A DNA stretch of 64,000 nucleotides, from NCBI RefSeq assembly GCF_027594865.1, contig NZ_CP089391.1, positions 4,494,501-4,558,500 of the forward strand. The letters are read 5' to 3'. The notes under the pieces are model-generated. The model made no database searches, was not told the DNA's origin, and saw only the letters and a program-made list of their open reading frames with translations. Source of the DNA: Bradyrhizobium xenonodulans (GTDB lineage Bacteria; Pseudomonadota; Alphaproteobacteria; Rhizobiales; Xanthobacteraceae). Within the stretch, counting starts at the first letter, position 1. The number at the start of each line of letters is the position of its first letter. Shown one piece after another: positions 9,033 to 18,730 of this stretch. The position numbers were made by a program, and so were the translations under genes.

Positions 9033-9380
9033 ATGATGTTGCGCTGGATGGTGCCTGCCGTTGCGGCCATGCTGACTGTCTCAGCCGCTGTTGCCGCCGA
9101 TCTGCCCGCGACGCCGAAGCGGCGGGCCGCGGCGCCGCCGCAGTATCCGCCCAAGGTCTATGTCGAAACCGATCCGGATGCGCTGATCTCGCCGGCCTAT
9201 GGCATCGGCAGCTACATCCGCAACCTGCCGGGCACGCCGCTGCTGCCAGGCGCCCACACGCTGCCGGGCTATTACGGCCGCCCGTGGGATTACGACTATC
9301 AGGGCTCGTATTACGGCGGCAAGCAGGTCGACTATTTCTGGCGCCTGCCCTATTCGTGCGGCATCTACGGCTATTGCTGA
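9033..9380 (+). CDS. Small secreted protein, unknown function
   Basis: 115 aa from ATG 9033, preceded by GGAGCCG. Residues 1-20 are a Sec signal peptide (WMVPAVAAMLTVSAAVAA, cut before DLPATP). The mature part is rich in Pro, Tyr and Gly (YYGRPWDYDYQGSYYGGKQVDYFW) with two Cys near the C terminus, suggesting an envelope or periplasmic protein. No family assigned. A GGTTAA-N6-TTAACC inverted repeat lies about 50 bp upstream. Confidence 0.72.
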   Translation: MMLRWMVPAVAAMLTVSAAVAADLPATPKRRAAAPPQYPPKVYVETDPDALISPAYGIGSYIRNLPGTPLLPGAHTLPGYYGRPWDYDYQGSYYGGKQVDYFWRLPYSCGIYGYC

Positions 9381-9399
9381 TCAGCCGGGCTGATAGTGA

Positions 9400-10482
9400 T
9401 CAGCCGGGCTGACTGACTGGAAGCGCGCGCGGCTGCGCCTCGGCGGGCTGCCGTGACGCAAGCCGTTCCACCTGCATCACCGCAAGCGTCAGTACCACGA
9501 TCGCGACGGCCTGGTGCGCGAGCGCGAGGCCGATCGGCACCTGGTTGAGCAGCGTGAGAATGCCGAGCACCGCCTGCAGGCTCACCGCGCCCAGCAACAA
9601 CAGCGCTCCGCTTGCCGCTGCACCCGTGCGCGACCGCACCGCATCGAACGCATGCAGCGCCGCCAACGCGAACAGCGCATAGGCCGTCATGCGGTGCTCG
9701 AACTGCACCGTCAGCACATTGTCGAACATGTTGCGCCACCACGGCGTCTCGAACCACAGCCGCTCGCTCGAGGGAATGAACACGCCGTCGATCTGCGGCC
9801 AGGTGTTGTAGGCACGCCCGGCGCGCAGGCCCGCGACCAGCGCGCCGAAATAGATCTGCACCAGGGTTACGACGAGCAGCAGCGCGCTGGTGAAGCGCAG
9901 CCGCGCAGGCGCCGCAATCTGCGGCCGCTCATTGAGGCGCCGCACCGTCCAGACGATCCCGGCGAAGATGAGAAGCGCGAGCACCAGATGCGTCGCCAGC
10001 CGGTATTGCGAGACCTCGACACGTTCCGTCAGGCCCGAGGCGACCATCCACCAGCCCACCGCGCCCTGGAGACCGCCGAGCGCGAACAGCAACCACAGCC
10101 GCCGCTTCAACTCACCGGAGAGACCGCCGCGCCACAGGAAGAACAGGAACGGCAGCAGATAGGCGACGCCTATGAAGCGGCCGAGCAGCCGGTGGCTCCA
10201 TTCCCACCAGAAAATCTCCTTGAACTCGGACAGGCTCATGCCGGCGTTGAGCTCGCGATATTGCGGGATCTTCTTGTAGGCATCGAACGCCTCGGCCCAC
10301 GCCGCTTCCGACAGCGGCGGAACACTTCCGGTGACCGGCTTCCATTCGACGATCGAGAGCCCGGATTCCGTCAGCCGCGTCGCGCCGCCGACCAGCACCA
10401 TCAGCGCGATCAGCGCGGCCACGGAGATCAGCCACCAGCGCACGGCGCGATGCGGCTCAGACGGGGCGGAAATCGTCGTCAT
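9400..10482 (-). CDS. ctaA: Heme A synthase (COX15/CtaA)
   Basis: 360 aa from ATG 10482 ([14 protein letters not shown]); the frame's 59 extra upstream residues look non-coding. It oxidises the C8 methyl of heme O to make heme A for cytochrome aa3 oxidase. About eight transmembrane helices carry the expected heme-ligand histidines in [25 protein letters not shown] and [12 protein letters not shown]. The [12 protein letters not shown] motif after helix 1 is a strong COX15 signature. Confidence 0.95.
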   Translation of the reverse strand: MTTISAPSEPHRAVRWWLISVAALIALMVLVGGATRLTESGLSIVEWKPVTGSVPPLSEAAWAEAFDAYKKIPQYRELNAGMSLSEFKEIFWWEWSHRLLGRFIGVAYLLPFLFFLWRGGLSGELKRRLWLLFALGGLQGAVGWWMVASGLTERVEVSQYRLATHLVLALLIFAGIVWTVRRLNERPQIAAPARLRFTSALLLVVTLVQIYFGALVAGLRAGRAYNTWPQIDGVFIPSSERLWFETPWWRNMFDNVLTVQFEHRMTAYALFALAALHAFDAVRSRTGAAASGALLLLGAVSLQAVLGILTLLNQVPIGLALAHQAVAIVVLTLAVMQVERLASRQPAEAQPRALPVSQPG

Positions 10483-10582
10483 TTCGGGGCCGAAACCAGG
10501 ACTTGAAGGCTTGAACCGGACTGCGTGCCCCTTATAGTCCCCCGCTCCCGCAGCGCAAGTTACGCGAAAGCCGCAAGTCCCC

Positions 10583-10804
10583 ATGACGATCCGCACCCGC
10601 AAGTTCCTCGGCGCCATCCTGCTCCTGGTCCTTTGCACCGTCTGGGCCCTGCTCGGCATGGCGGCGGCGCAGATGCCGTGGATCGCCGAATCCGGCTGGC
10701 GGCAGGCGATCTACTACGTCGTGGTCGGCATGGGCTGGGTGCTGCCGGCAATGCCGATCGTGAGCTGGATGCAGCGTCCCGACCGCGTCAAATCTAGCTC
10801 GTGA
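10583..10804 (+). CDS. DUF2842 small membrane protein
   Basis: 73 aa with two transmembrane helices (about residues 9-30 and 42-62), basic ends, and the [14 protein letters not shown] start typical of DUF2842 proteins of alphaproteobacteria. Function unknown. It is divergent from ctaA with a 100-bp gap, a neighbourhood I recall as common in Bradyrhizobium. Its 3' end overlaps the convergent deacetylase stop by about 10 bp. Confidence 0.8.
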   Translation: MTIRTRKFLGAILLLVLCTVWALLGMAAAQMPWIAESGWRQAIYYVVVGMGWVLPAMPIVSWMQRPDRVKSSS

Positions 10805-11837
10805 CGCTGCCCGTCGGTTTCACCGGCGCAAAGGCGACACCCGACACCAGCACGCGCAGCATGCGCAGCGATCGCATCCGGCCGTCCCAGGAAATCCGCG
10901 GCAGCGCGCGCAGATTGGTGCGCCCCTCGGCATCCACGATGCCCGGGATGGTGGACACGGCGCTGGCAAAGCCGGCCTCCTCCGCCATCACGACGTGACT
11001 GCGCCGGAACGACGAGCGGTCGCCGAACGGAAAGGCCAGATGCCTGATCTCGCGGTGGAAGGCCGATTCCGCCACCGCCTTGCCCATTGTCATCTCGCGC
11101 AATGCAGCAGTGTCCTTCATGTTGGCGAGAACCGGATAGTTCACGGTCGCGCTGCCGATGGTGACGAGCGGATCGGCCGCAAGCTTCGCGAGGTCCTCCC
11201 AATTCATCGACGCTTCGCGCGACAGCGCGGCGAGATCGATCCGGTAGCGCGTGCAGAGATCGGCGATCGCGGCCGACACATCCGCCGGCGGCAGCGAGCG
11301 CAGCCAGCCTTCGAGATGCGAGAACAGTGCCTGCTTCTCGGCGTTGCCTGTGACGGTGAAGCGCTGCTCCTTCTCGCCCATCATCAGGCTGACGCGGCTC
11401 TCGCGCGCGATCACCTGCTCAAGGCCGAGCCACCAGGCCTCGCCGACGCCATCGGGAAACGCGGTGGGCACGTAGATCGTGAACGGCACCGCGTGGCGCG
11501 CCAGCACCGGATAGGCGCAGTCGATCAGGTCCTTGTTCGCGCCATCGAAGGTGAGCGCCACGAAGCGCCGTCTCTCCGGCAGCGTCACCGCGCGGCGGCA
11601 GACCTCGTCCATGCCGAGGAAGTCATACTTCCATCGCTTCAGCGCGCGGATGGCGCGATCGAGAAATTGCGGACTGATCTCGTCCTCGTGCAGCGGCTGG
11701 AACGCACCGCGCCGGCGCGGCCGCACATGGACGAAACGCAGGATGGCGCCGGCGCCACGGCTGCGCAGTGCAGCCTGGCCGGTGAACCAGGCCAGCTCGA
11801 GCCGCAACCGCTCCAGCCATCTGTCGTCGGATGCCAA
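10794..11837 (-). CDS. Polysaccharide deacetylase family protein (NodB homology)
   Basis: 347 aa. A NodB-type region starts with FVALTFDGANKD, with the first Asp of the metal site in TFDG, followed by YPVLARHAVPFTIYVPTAF. The second catalytic Asp that normally follows (TFDDG) is replaced by Gly-Ala here, and no clear H-x3-H motif is visible, so the metal site may be altered. Carbohydrate esterase family 4 enzymes remove N- or O-acetyl groups from polysaccharide. It sits beside a CelD-like acetyltransferase and the exopolysaccharide genes, so it probably tailors the same polymer. Confidence 0.8.
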   Translation of the reverse strand: MASDDRWLERLRLELAWFTGQAALRSRGAGAILRFVHVRPRRRGAFQPLHEDEISPQFLDRAIRALKRWKYDFLGMDEVCRRAVTLPERRRFVALTFDGANKDLIDCAYPVLARHAVPFTIYVPTAFPDGVGEAWWLGLEQVIARESRVSLMMGEKEQRFTVTGNAEKQALFSHLEGWLRSLPPADVSAAIADLCTRYRIDLAALSREASMNWEDLAKLAADPLVTIGSATVNYPVLANMKDTAALREMTMGKAVAESAFHREIRHLAFPFGDRSSFRRSHVVMAEEAGFASAVSTIPGIVDAEGRTNLRALPRISWDGRMRSLRMLRVLVSGVAFAPVKPTGSVTS

Positions 11838-11966
11838 TATCCCACCTTCGCGTTCGCCGGCGGCCCGTTCCCTCGCGCATTGTCATTACCCTTTGTTGAC
11901 ATTTCTTTGCAAAGGTCGGCCACAGGCCGAATTACGCTTATTTTGATTTCTCGACAGGTTTCGCGA

Positions 11967-13148
11967 ATGACCATGGCTGCGGCGATGCAAGGCCGGACGG
12001 CAGAATCGCCCGCGCGGTCGCAAGCGAGCCGTATCGCGCATGTCGATATCGTCGCCGATCTCGGCGAGGCCGAAGCGGTCTGGCGCGCCCTCGAGGAGCC
12101 CGGCCACCTCTTCACGCCCTATCAGCGGTTCGACCTGCTCAGCCCGTGGCAACGGCTCGTCGGCGGCTGCGAAGGCGCCCGCCCCTTCATCGTCATTGCC
12201 CGCGATGCCGAGCGCCAGCCACTTGTGCTGCTGCCGCTCTCGCTGCGCCAAAGCCACGGCGTTCGCACGGCCTGCTTCATGGGTGGCAAGCACACCACCT
12301 TCAACATGGGCCTGTGGAACGCCGGGTTCGCAGCGCAGACGGCGGCCGCCGATCTCGACGCGCTGCTCACGCCTCTGCATGAGCATGCCGATGTGCTCGC
12401 GCTGACGCAGCAGCCGCTGCGCTGGCATGACCAGCAAAATCCGTTTGCGCTGCTGCCGCGGCAGAGCGCGGTCAACGGCTGCCCGCTGCTCACGATGGAG
12501 CCGGGCGGGCCGCCCACATCGCGGATCAGCAACTCGTTTCGCCGCCGCCTCAAGAGCAAGGAAAAGAAGCTCCAGGCGCTCGCCGGCTATCGCTATCACC
12601 TTGCCACCACGGATGCCGACGTCACCCGCCTGCTCGACTGGTTCTTCCGCGTCAAGCCGGTGCGGATGGCCGAACAGAAGCTGCCGAACGTGTTCGCCGA
12701 GCCGGGCGTCGAAACCTTCGTCCGCAGCGCCTGCCTCGCACCGCGCGGCGAAGGCCGGGTCATCGACATCCACGCGCTCGAATGCGACGAGGAGGTCATC
12801 GCGATCTTCGCCGGCGTCGCCGACGGCCAGCGCTTCTCGATGATGTTCAACACCTACACGATGTCCGAGCACGCCCGCTACAGCCCCGGGCTGATCCTGA
12901 TGCGCTACATCATCGACCGCTACGCCGAGCGCGGCTATCGTTCGCTCGACCTCGGCATCGGCTCGGACGAGTACAAGCGGATGTTCTGCAAGGACGACGA
13001 AGCCATTTTCGACAGTTTCGTCCCGCTGACCTCGCGCGGCAAGCTCGCGGCGATGGCGATGTCCTCGCTCAGCCACGGCAAGCGGCTGGTGAAGCAGAAC
13101 CAGATGCTGTTCGATCTGGCGCGCAGGCTGCGACAGGCGTTCGGCTAG
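11967..13148 (+). CDS. CelD/BioF2-like GNAT acetyltransferase (exopolysaccharide biosynthesis)
   Basis: 393 aa from ATG 11967; the frame upstream of this is antisense to the deacetylase and not coding. It has the two-lobed Acetyltransf_6 arrangement: an N-terminal lobe with SPWQRLVGGCEGARPFIVIA and a C-terminal lobe with YSPGLILMRYIIDRYAERGYRSLDLGIGSDEYKRMF, which is the signature of CelD and peptidoglycan-bridge-like enzymes. It is predicted to acylate a sugar or amine in polysaccharide assembly and is divergent from the deacetylase (130-bp gap), a likely acetylation/deacetylation pair. Confidence 0.85.
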   Translation: MTMAAAMQGRTAESPARSQASRIAHVDIVADLGEAEAVWRALEEPGHLFTPYQRFDLLSPWQRLVGGCEGARPFIVIARDAERQPLVLLPLSLRQSHGVRTACFMGGKHTTFNMGLWNAGFAAQTAAADLDALLTPLHEHADVLALTQQPLRWHDQQNPFALLPRQSAVNGCPLLTMEPGGPPTSRISNSFRRRLKSKEKKLQALAGYRYHLATTDADVTRLLDWFFRVKPVRMAEQKLPNVFAEPGVETFVRSACLAPRGEGRVIDIHALECDEEVIAIFAGVADGQRFSMMFNTYTMSEHARYSPGLILMRYIIDRYAERGYRSLDLGIGSDEYKRMFCKDDEAIFDSFVPLTSRGKLAAMAMSSLSHGKRLVKQNQMLFDLARRLRQAFG

Positions 13149-13161
13149 GCTTCGCAATATC

Positions 13162-13250
13162 GTAGGGTGGGCAAAGCGAAGCGTGCCCACGTCTGCCGCA
13201 ATCGTTGAAAGGTGGTGGGCACGGCGCAAGGGCGCCTTTGCCCACCCTAC
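13162..13250. repeat. Bradyrhizobium-type palindromic repeat (GTAGGGTGGGC family)
   Basis: Begins GTAGGGTGGGCAAAGCGAAG and ends CTTTGCCCACCCTAC, forming a long inverted repeat. This element is common between rhizobial genes. Confidence 0.75.
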
Positions 13251-13304
13251 GGCTCCGAACGCGTGGAGAGACCCCTCCCACAAGGGGAAGCGGGAAAGAG
13301 AAAG

Positions 13305-15569
13305 CTACGCCGCCACCACGCGCGGCGTCTCGACCGCATTCGACGGCTGCACCGGCCTGCTCAGCATCGTCACCTCGCTGAAGCCAACGGCCCGAAGCTG
13401 CTCGCACATCAGCGTGCGCGCATCAGCCTCCATCGATGCATCGGGCACCACGACGGCGCGGGCATGCGCCGTCAGCAGCTCCGCTGGAAGATCCGAGGCG
13501 CTGCCGGCATCGAGCAGCACGTGGTCGTAGGCACGGAGCAGCGCATCGATCGCGAGCGTCACGCGCGGCGATTGCAGCAGGCTGCGGTCGAAGCCGGGAC
13601 GGCCGGCCATGACCAGGTGCAATCGCGAGAGCTTGTCCCGCGTGAGGATTTGCGCGAACGAGGCCTCGCCCTGCATCAGCTCGGCAAGACCGGGCGCGGA
13701 GGCATCGACCGACACGGCGGCCATGGTCGGCGAGGACGCAGCGAGATCGACCACGACGACGCGGGCCTCGCGCGCCAGATGCCGGGCCAGCGTCAGCGTC
13801 GACAGGGTGATGGCTTCGCCGGCCGCGGTGCCGAGCACGGTCACCTTCTTTGCCGCCGGGCCTGCGGCGCGCAGGCTCTCGGCCAAGTGTTCGATCTCGG
13901 CGAATTCGCGGACATCGGCGTCAGCCGTCATCTCCGGCTGAAGCGGCGCGGGCTCCACCGTGACCGGATCGACCATCGGCTCGACCTCCGGCGGGAAAAC
14001 CGGCTGGTCAACCCGTTCCTGGCGAGCCGACACCTGGGCTTGCGCCGGAATGAACGCGGCCACCGCGCGCGGCGCAGTCTGGCGCAGCAGCTCGCCGGTG
14101 ACGACGACGCCGGACGAGAGCAGCAGCGTCGCGATCGTCGCGATCAGCACGATCGGCATTTTCTTCGGATAGGCCGGCGTGTTCGAGACGATGGCGCGCG
14201 AGATGATGCGGCCGTCCGTCGGTGCGGTGTCGATGGTCTCGCGGGTGTTGGCCTCGCGATACTTGGCGAGATACGTCTCGAGCAGGTCGCGTTGCGCCTT
14301 GGCCTCGCGATCGAGCGCGCGGAGTTGCACGTCCTGACCGTTGGTCGAAGTCGCCTGCTTCTTGAGCTGCTCGAGGCTCATCGACAACTCCTGGACCCGA
14401 CCGCTGGCAAAGCGCGCGTCGTTTTCCAGCGAACGCGCGATCTTGGCAGCCTCGTCCCGGATCTGGGTGTCGAGGTCGGCAAGTTGCGCCTTCAATTCCT
14501 TGATGCGCGGATGATTGCCGAGCAGCGTCGAGGACTGCTCCGCCAATTGGGCTCGCAACGCCACGCGTTGCTGGGACGGCGTGCGCAGCGACTCCGAGTT
14601 CAGCACTTCGGAGGCCTCGATCGGCTTCCCGCTCTGGAGCATCTCGCGGATCAGGCGCGCTTTCGCCTCGGCATCGGCCTTCAGCGCGCGCGCGTTGTTG
14701 AGCTGGGTATTGACCTCGCCCATCTGCTGGTTCGACAGCGTGGTGTTGTTGGTGCCGACGAACAGGCTCGACTTCGAACGGAAATCCTCCGCCTTCGTCT
14801 CGGCATCGGAGACCTTCTTGCGCAGGCTCTCGATCTCGCCCGCAAGCCATTGGCTGGCGTTCTTGGCCTGCTCCTGGCGCGCGCTCTGCTGGAGCACGAG
14901 ATAGCCGTCGGCGATCGAATTGGCGACACGTACGGCAAGATCCGGATCGGCGGACTGGAATTCGACCACGATCACGCGCGACTTGTCGACGGCGTAGGCC
15001 TGGAGACGCTCGTAATAGGCGTCCAGCACGCGTTCTTCCGGCGTCATCGAGAACGGATCGCGGCCGATGCCGACCATTGCCGCCAGCGACTTCAGCGGCG
15101 AGACGCCTTGCAGCACCGGATCGAATTCGGGTCGCTCTGCAAGCTTGTTCTTCTTGATGATCTCGCGCGCGAGATCGCGCGACAGCACCAGTTGCACCTG
15201 GCTGGTGACGGCCTCGGCGTCGAGCGCCTGCCGCTCCTCGGTGCGGTCGGTGTTCGGGCGCAGGAACACGTTCTCGCGGCCGTCGATCAGGATGCGCGCT
15301 TCAGACTTGTAGCGCGGGGTCACGAGATTGACGGCAGCCACCGAGGCGACGAGCGCGAGCACCGTCGGCACGATGATCCAGCCGCGCTTGCGGGCGAGTG
15401 CACCGCCGAGCGCATGCAGATCGATGTCGCCGGATTCGACTTGCTCCTGCTTCGCGGCAGCGGGCGCAGGCCTCGCCTCCACCTTCGGCGCGACCTCGGC
15501 CTTGGGCTTCGACACCGCCCGCTCGATCACAGCCTTGTCCTTGCCGGCACGCCAGAACGCTAAACGCAT
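13305..15569 (-). CDS. ExoP/GumC-like polysaccharide chain-length and export protein with BY-kinase-like domain
   Basis: 754 aa. It has an N-terminal cytoplasmic Pro/Ala/Lys-rich region, a first transmembrane helix near residues 65-85 with the Wzz motif (LGGALARKRGWIIVPTVLAL), a long periplasmic coiled-coil region to about residue 440, and a second helix near residues 455-475. The C-terminal Rossmann-like kinase domain covers about 565-754. It should control exopolysaccharide length at the inner membrane. The Walker A site reads GTAAGEAITLS, lacking the Lys of GxxGxGKT, and there is no tyrosine cluster at the C terminus, so kinase activity is doubtful. It is divergent from the GT4 gene. Confidence 0.87.
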   Translation of the reverse strand: MRLAFWRAGKDKAVIERAVSKPKAEVAPKVEARPAPAAAKQEQVESGDIDLHALGGALARKRGWIIVPTVLALVASVAAVNLVTPRYKSEARILIDGRENVFLRPNTDRTEERQALDAEAVTSQVQLVLSRDLAREIIKKNKLAERPEFDPVLQGVSPLKSLAAMVGIGRDPFSMTPEERVLDAYYERLQAYAVDKSRVIVVEFQSADPDLAVRVANSIADGYLVLQQSARQEQAKNASQWLAGEIESLRKKVSDAETKAEDFRSKSSLFVGTNNTTLSNQQMGEVNTQLNNARALKADAEAKARLIREMLQSGKPIEASEVLNSESLRTPSQQRVALRAQLAEQSSTLLGNHPRIKELKAQLADLDTQIRDEAAKIARSLENDARFASGRVQELSMSLEQLKKQATSTNGQDVQLRALDREAKAQRDLLETYLAKYREANTRETIDTAPTDGRIISRAIVSNTPAYPKKMPIVLIATIATLLLSSGVVVTGELLRQTAPRAVAAFIPAQAQVSARQERVDQPVFPPEVEPMVDPVTVEPAPLQPEMTADADVREFAEIEHLAESLRAAGPAAKKVTVLGTAAGEAITLSTLTLARHLAREARVVVVDLAASSPTMAAVSVDASAPGLAELMQGEASFAQILTRDKLSRLHLVMAGRPGFDRSLLQSPRVTLAIDALLRAYDHVLLDAGSASDLPAELLTAHARAVVVPDASMEADARTLMCEQLRAVGFSEVTMLSRPVQPSNAVETPRVVAA

Positions 15570-15771
15570 CGAACACTCCCGCAGGGCAATGCTGCGACTC
15601 TACCTCAACCGGGGCGATTACACTCCATTAAGGTTGCTGCTGGGTTAATCGCGCCGCGCCGCGACTGATGCATGCGCCCTCGTCACCGTTTGTTAACCAC
15701 GAGGGCTCTTAATCCATCTCGATATTTCGAAAATCGTCGAGCATTCGCCGCACGCCGCGCTGGTTCTGATC

Positions 15772-16905
15772 ATGCCCCCCTCTCCCGACCGGCCGCTCCG
15801 TATCCTGCACGCCGTGCGCGCGCCCGTGGGCGGCATCTTCCGCCACATCCTCGATCTCGCCAACGGTCAGGTCGATCGCGGTCACCACGTCGGGATTCTC
15901 GCCGACAGCCTGACCGGCGGCGAGCGCGCCGACAAGGCGCTGGCCGAGCTCGCACCGCGCTTGAAGCTCGGCGTGCATCGCCTCGCGATCCGCCGTGAAC
16001 CCTCGCCCGACGATGTCCTGGTGTGGCTGCGGATGCGGCGCCTGATCGGCGAGCTCAAGCCCGACGTCATGCACGGCCACGGCGCCAAGGCCGGCGCCTT
16101 CGTCCGCATGCGGCGGCGCTCGGACGACACCATCCGCATCTACACCCCGCATGGCGGCTCGCTGCATTATCCCCTCAACACCTTCAAGGGCGAGTTTTAC
16201 GCGCGGCTCGAACGTACGCTGATGGACGCGACGGACCTGTTCCTGTTCGAGAGCGCGTTTGCGCGCGACACCTATCAACGCATCGTCGGTACGGCCAAAG
16301 GCGTGGTGCACTGCGTTTTCAACGGCGTGACGCCGGAAGAATTCGAGCCGATGGTCCTCGCTGACGACGCCACCGATCTCGCCTATGTCGGCGAGTTCAG
16401 GCACATCAAGGGAGCGGATCTGCTGGTCGATGCGATGGCGCGCCTGCACGAGGGCGGCAAGAAGGTCACGCTCACGCTCGGCGGCGACGGCGAGGAAACC
16501 GCGACCTTGAAAGCGCAGGTCGAGAGGCTCGGCCTCACCAGCGCCATCCGCTTCATCGGCCACGTCAAGGCGCGCTACGGCTTCTCCAAGGGACGGCTGC
16601 TGGTCGTGCCCTCGCGCGGCGATTCCATGCCCTATGTCGTGATCGAAGCGGGCGCCGCCGGCATTCCCATGATCGCGGCCCGCGTCGGCGGCATCCCCGA
16701 GATCTTCGGGCCCCAGAGCCCGGCCCTGTTCGCGGCGAGCAACGCCGAGGCGATGGCAGAGGCGATTGCCGCCGCGCTCGACGATCCCCAAGGCACCGCC
16801 CAGCGCGCAGCCGCACTTCGCAAGCGCATCTCCGCGCATTTTTCGCAAGCCGCGATGGTCGACGGTGTGCTCGCGGGTTATCGCGACGCATTTACCAAAC
16901 ACTAA
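15772..16905 (+). CDS. GT4 family glycosyltransferase (exopolysaccharide assembly)
   Basis: 377 aa, GT-B fold. The N-terminal domain has PVGGIFRHILDLANGQVDRGHHV and VMHGHGAKAGAFVR. The C-terminal domain has YVGEFRHIKGADLLVDAM, the nucleotide-sugar strand LTLGGDGEET, and the family signature LVVPSRGDSMPYVVIEAGAAGIPMIA with the EX7E-type Glu. It is a cytoplasmic enzyme that adds a sugar to the lipid-linked repeat unit. It starts about 200 bp from the divergent ExoP-like gene. Confidence 0.92.
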   Translation: MPPSPDRPLRILHAVRAPVGGIFRHILDLANGQVDRGHHVGILADSLTGGERADKALAELAPRLKLGVHRLAIRREPSPDDVLVWLRMRRLIGELKPDVMHGHGAKAGAFVRMRRRSDDTIRIYTPHGGSLHYPLNTFKGEFYARLERTLMDATDLFLFESAFARDTYQRIVGTAKGVVHCVFNGVTPEEFEPMVLADDATDLAYVGEFRHIKGADLLVDAMARLHEGGKKVTLTLGGDGEETATLKAQVERLGLTSAIRFIGHVKARYGFSKGRLLVVPSRGDSMPYVVIEAGAAGIPMIAARVGGIPEIFGPQSPALFAASNAEAMAEAIAAALDDPQGTAQRAAALRKRISAHFSQAAMVDGVLAGYRDAFTKH

Positions 16906-17004
16906 CCATCCTTAAGGCTGGCTTTAGAGAATCTTCCGATTTGTCCGATAATCCAGGAGCCAGGGGATGCTCGCCCGGGGCGCTAAGTCGCGGCCCGCGG
17001 GTTT

Positions 17005-18573
17005 TTGGAATGGACGTGGACGCCCGTGGAACCGCTCAACGCACGCTCGATGCTCGATGCCGCGACCAGCGCCGCGGCGAGGCCCGCTGATCAGCCCTTC
17101 GTGGAACGTCGCCGCCGCCTGACGCCGGCAGCGCTCGAAGTCGTCAACCAGAAAGTCGCCCGCGCCTATTCGCCGATCGTCATCACCGGCTTCGTGCGCG
17201 TGATCGACTTCGTGCTGCTGACCCTCGTTGGGGTCGCGCTCTATGTCGGCTACGTCATGCCGCTTGCCGACTTCAGCTGGGCCTATCCTGCCCAGATCGT
17301 CGCCGTCGCGGTCGCGGCCGTCGTCTGCTTCCAGTCCGCCGACATCTATCAGGTGCAAATGTTCCGCGGTCAGCTCCGGCAGATGACGCGGATGATCTCG
17401 TCCTGGTCGTTCGTCTTCCTGATGTTCATCGGCATTTCCTTCTTCGCCAAGTTCGGCACTGAGGTGTCGCGGCTGTGGCTTGCCGCCTTCTACGTCCTCG
17501 GGCTCGCCGCGCTGATCTCCGAACGTCTGATGTTGCGCTCGCTGGTGCGCGCCTGGGCACGCCAGGGCCGGCTCGACCGCCGCACCATCATCGTCGGCGC
17601 CGACAGCAACGGCGAACAGCTCGTCGAGGCGCTGAAGGCGCAGGACGATTCCGACATCCACGTGCTCGGCGTGTTCGACGACCGCAACGACAGCCGCGCG
17701 CTCGACACCTGCGCCGGCGCGCACAAGCTCGGCAAGGTCGACGACATCGTCGAGTTCGCCCGCCGCACCCGCGTCGATCTCGTGCTGTTCGCGCTGCCGA
17801 TCTCGGCGGAGACGCGCATCCTGGAGATGCTGAAGAAGCTCTGGGTGCTGCCGGTCGACATCCGCCTGTCCGCGCACACCAACAAGCTGCGCTTCCGCCC
17901 CCGCTCCTATTCCTATCTCGGAGAGGTGCCGACGCTCGACGTGTTCGAGGCGCCGATCACCGACTGGGATCTGGTGATGAAATGGCTGTTCGACCGCGTC
18001 GTCGGCAGCCTCGCGCTGCTTGCAGCCCTGCCGGTGATGGGACTGGTCGCGCTGGCCATCAAGCTCGACAGCCCCGGTCCGGTGCTGTTCCGCCAGAAGC
18101 GCTTCGGCTTCAACAACGAGCGCATCGACGTCTACAAATTCCGCTCGATGTACCACCACCAGGCCGACCCGACCGCGTCGAAGGTCGTGACCAAGAACGA
18201 TCCGCGCGTCACCCGCGTCGGCCGCTTCATCCGCAAGACCAGCCTCGACGAGCTGCCGCAACTCTTCAACGTGGTGTTCTCCGGCAATCTCTCCCTGGTC
18301 GGCCCGCGCCCGCATGCGGTGCAGGGCAAGCTCCAGAGCCGCCTGTTCGACGAAGCCGTCGACGGCTATTTCGCCCGCCACCGCGTCAAGCCCGGCATCA
18401 CCGGCTGGGCCCAGATCAACGGCTGGCGCGGCGAAATCGACAATGAAGAGAAGATCCAGAAGCGCGTCGAGTTCGACCTCTATTACATCGAGAACTGGTC
18501 GGTTCTGTTCGACCTCGTCATTCTCCTGAAGACGCCGGTCTCGCTGCTGACCAAGAACGAGAACGCGTATTGA
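17005..18573 (+). CDS. Undecaprenyl-phosphate glucose (hexose-1-phosphate) transferase, WcaJ/ExoY-type
   Basis: About 522 aa. Four to five N-terminal transmembrane helices (residues 45-190), then a Rossmann-like CoA-binding domain ([17 protein letters not shown]), then the catalytic bacterial sugar transferase domain from about residue 325: [41 protein letters not shown] and [13 protein letters not shown]. It starts repeat-unit synthesis by loading a hexose-1-phosphate on undecaprenyl phosphate. The start is uncertain: TTG at 17005, GTG at 17026 and ATG at 17050 are all in frame with weak ribosome sites. Confidence 0.93.
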   Translation: MEWTWTPVEPLNARSMLDAATSAAARPADQPFVERRRRLTPAALEVVNQKVARAYSPIVITGFVRVIDFVLLTLVGVALYVGYVMPLADFSWAYPAQIVAVAVAAVVCFQSADIYQVQMFRGQLRQMTRMISSWSFVFLMFIGISFFAKFGTEVSRLWLAAFYVLGLAALISERLMLRSLVRAWARQGRLDRRTIIVGADSNGEQLVEALKAQDDSDIHVLGVFDDRNDSRALDTCAGAHKLGKVDDIVEFARRTRVDLVLFALPISAETRILEMLKKLWVLPVDIRLSAHTNKLRFRPRSYSYLGEVPTLDVFEAPITDWDLVMKWLFDRVVGSLALLAALPVMGLVALAIKLDSPGPVLFRQKRFGFNNERIDVYKFRSMYHHQADPTASKVVTKNDPRVTRVGRFIRKTSLDELPQLFNVVFSGNLSLVGPRPHAVQGKLQSRLFDEAVDGYFARHRVKPGITGWAQINGWRGEIDNEEKIQKRVEFDLYYIENWSVLFDLVILLKTPVSLLTKNENAY

Positions 18574-18592
18574 GTTTGCTACCCGAGCCATG

Positions 18593-18696
18593 CTGTCATC
18601 GCCCGGCTTGACCGGGCGATCCAGTAATCGCCGGCAGCGGAAACTGCCACGAACGGCTCGGAGTACTGGATGCCCCGCCTTCGCGGGGCATGACGG
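18593..18696. repeat. Bradyrhizobium-type palindromic repeat (GTCATCGCCCGG / CGGGGCATGAC family)
   Basis: CTGTCATCGCCCGGCTTGAC at one end and CCTTCGCGGGGCATGACG at the other, with CCAGTA and TACTGG inner arms. The same element occurs in the opposite orientation at 21784-21888, with a degenerate form at 26011-26088. Confidence 0.78.
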
Positions 18697-18730
18697 CGGA
18701 AGTTGTGTGTTCCAGTAGCGTGAGCGTGTA

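Noticed and set aside
13212..15563. 783-codon plus-strand open frame
   Set aside because: Antisense to the well-supported ExoP-like gene; no domain and shadow-type composition.
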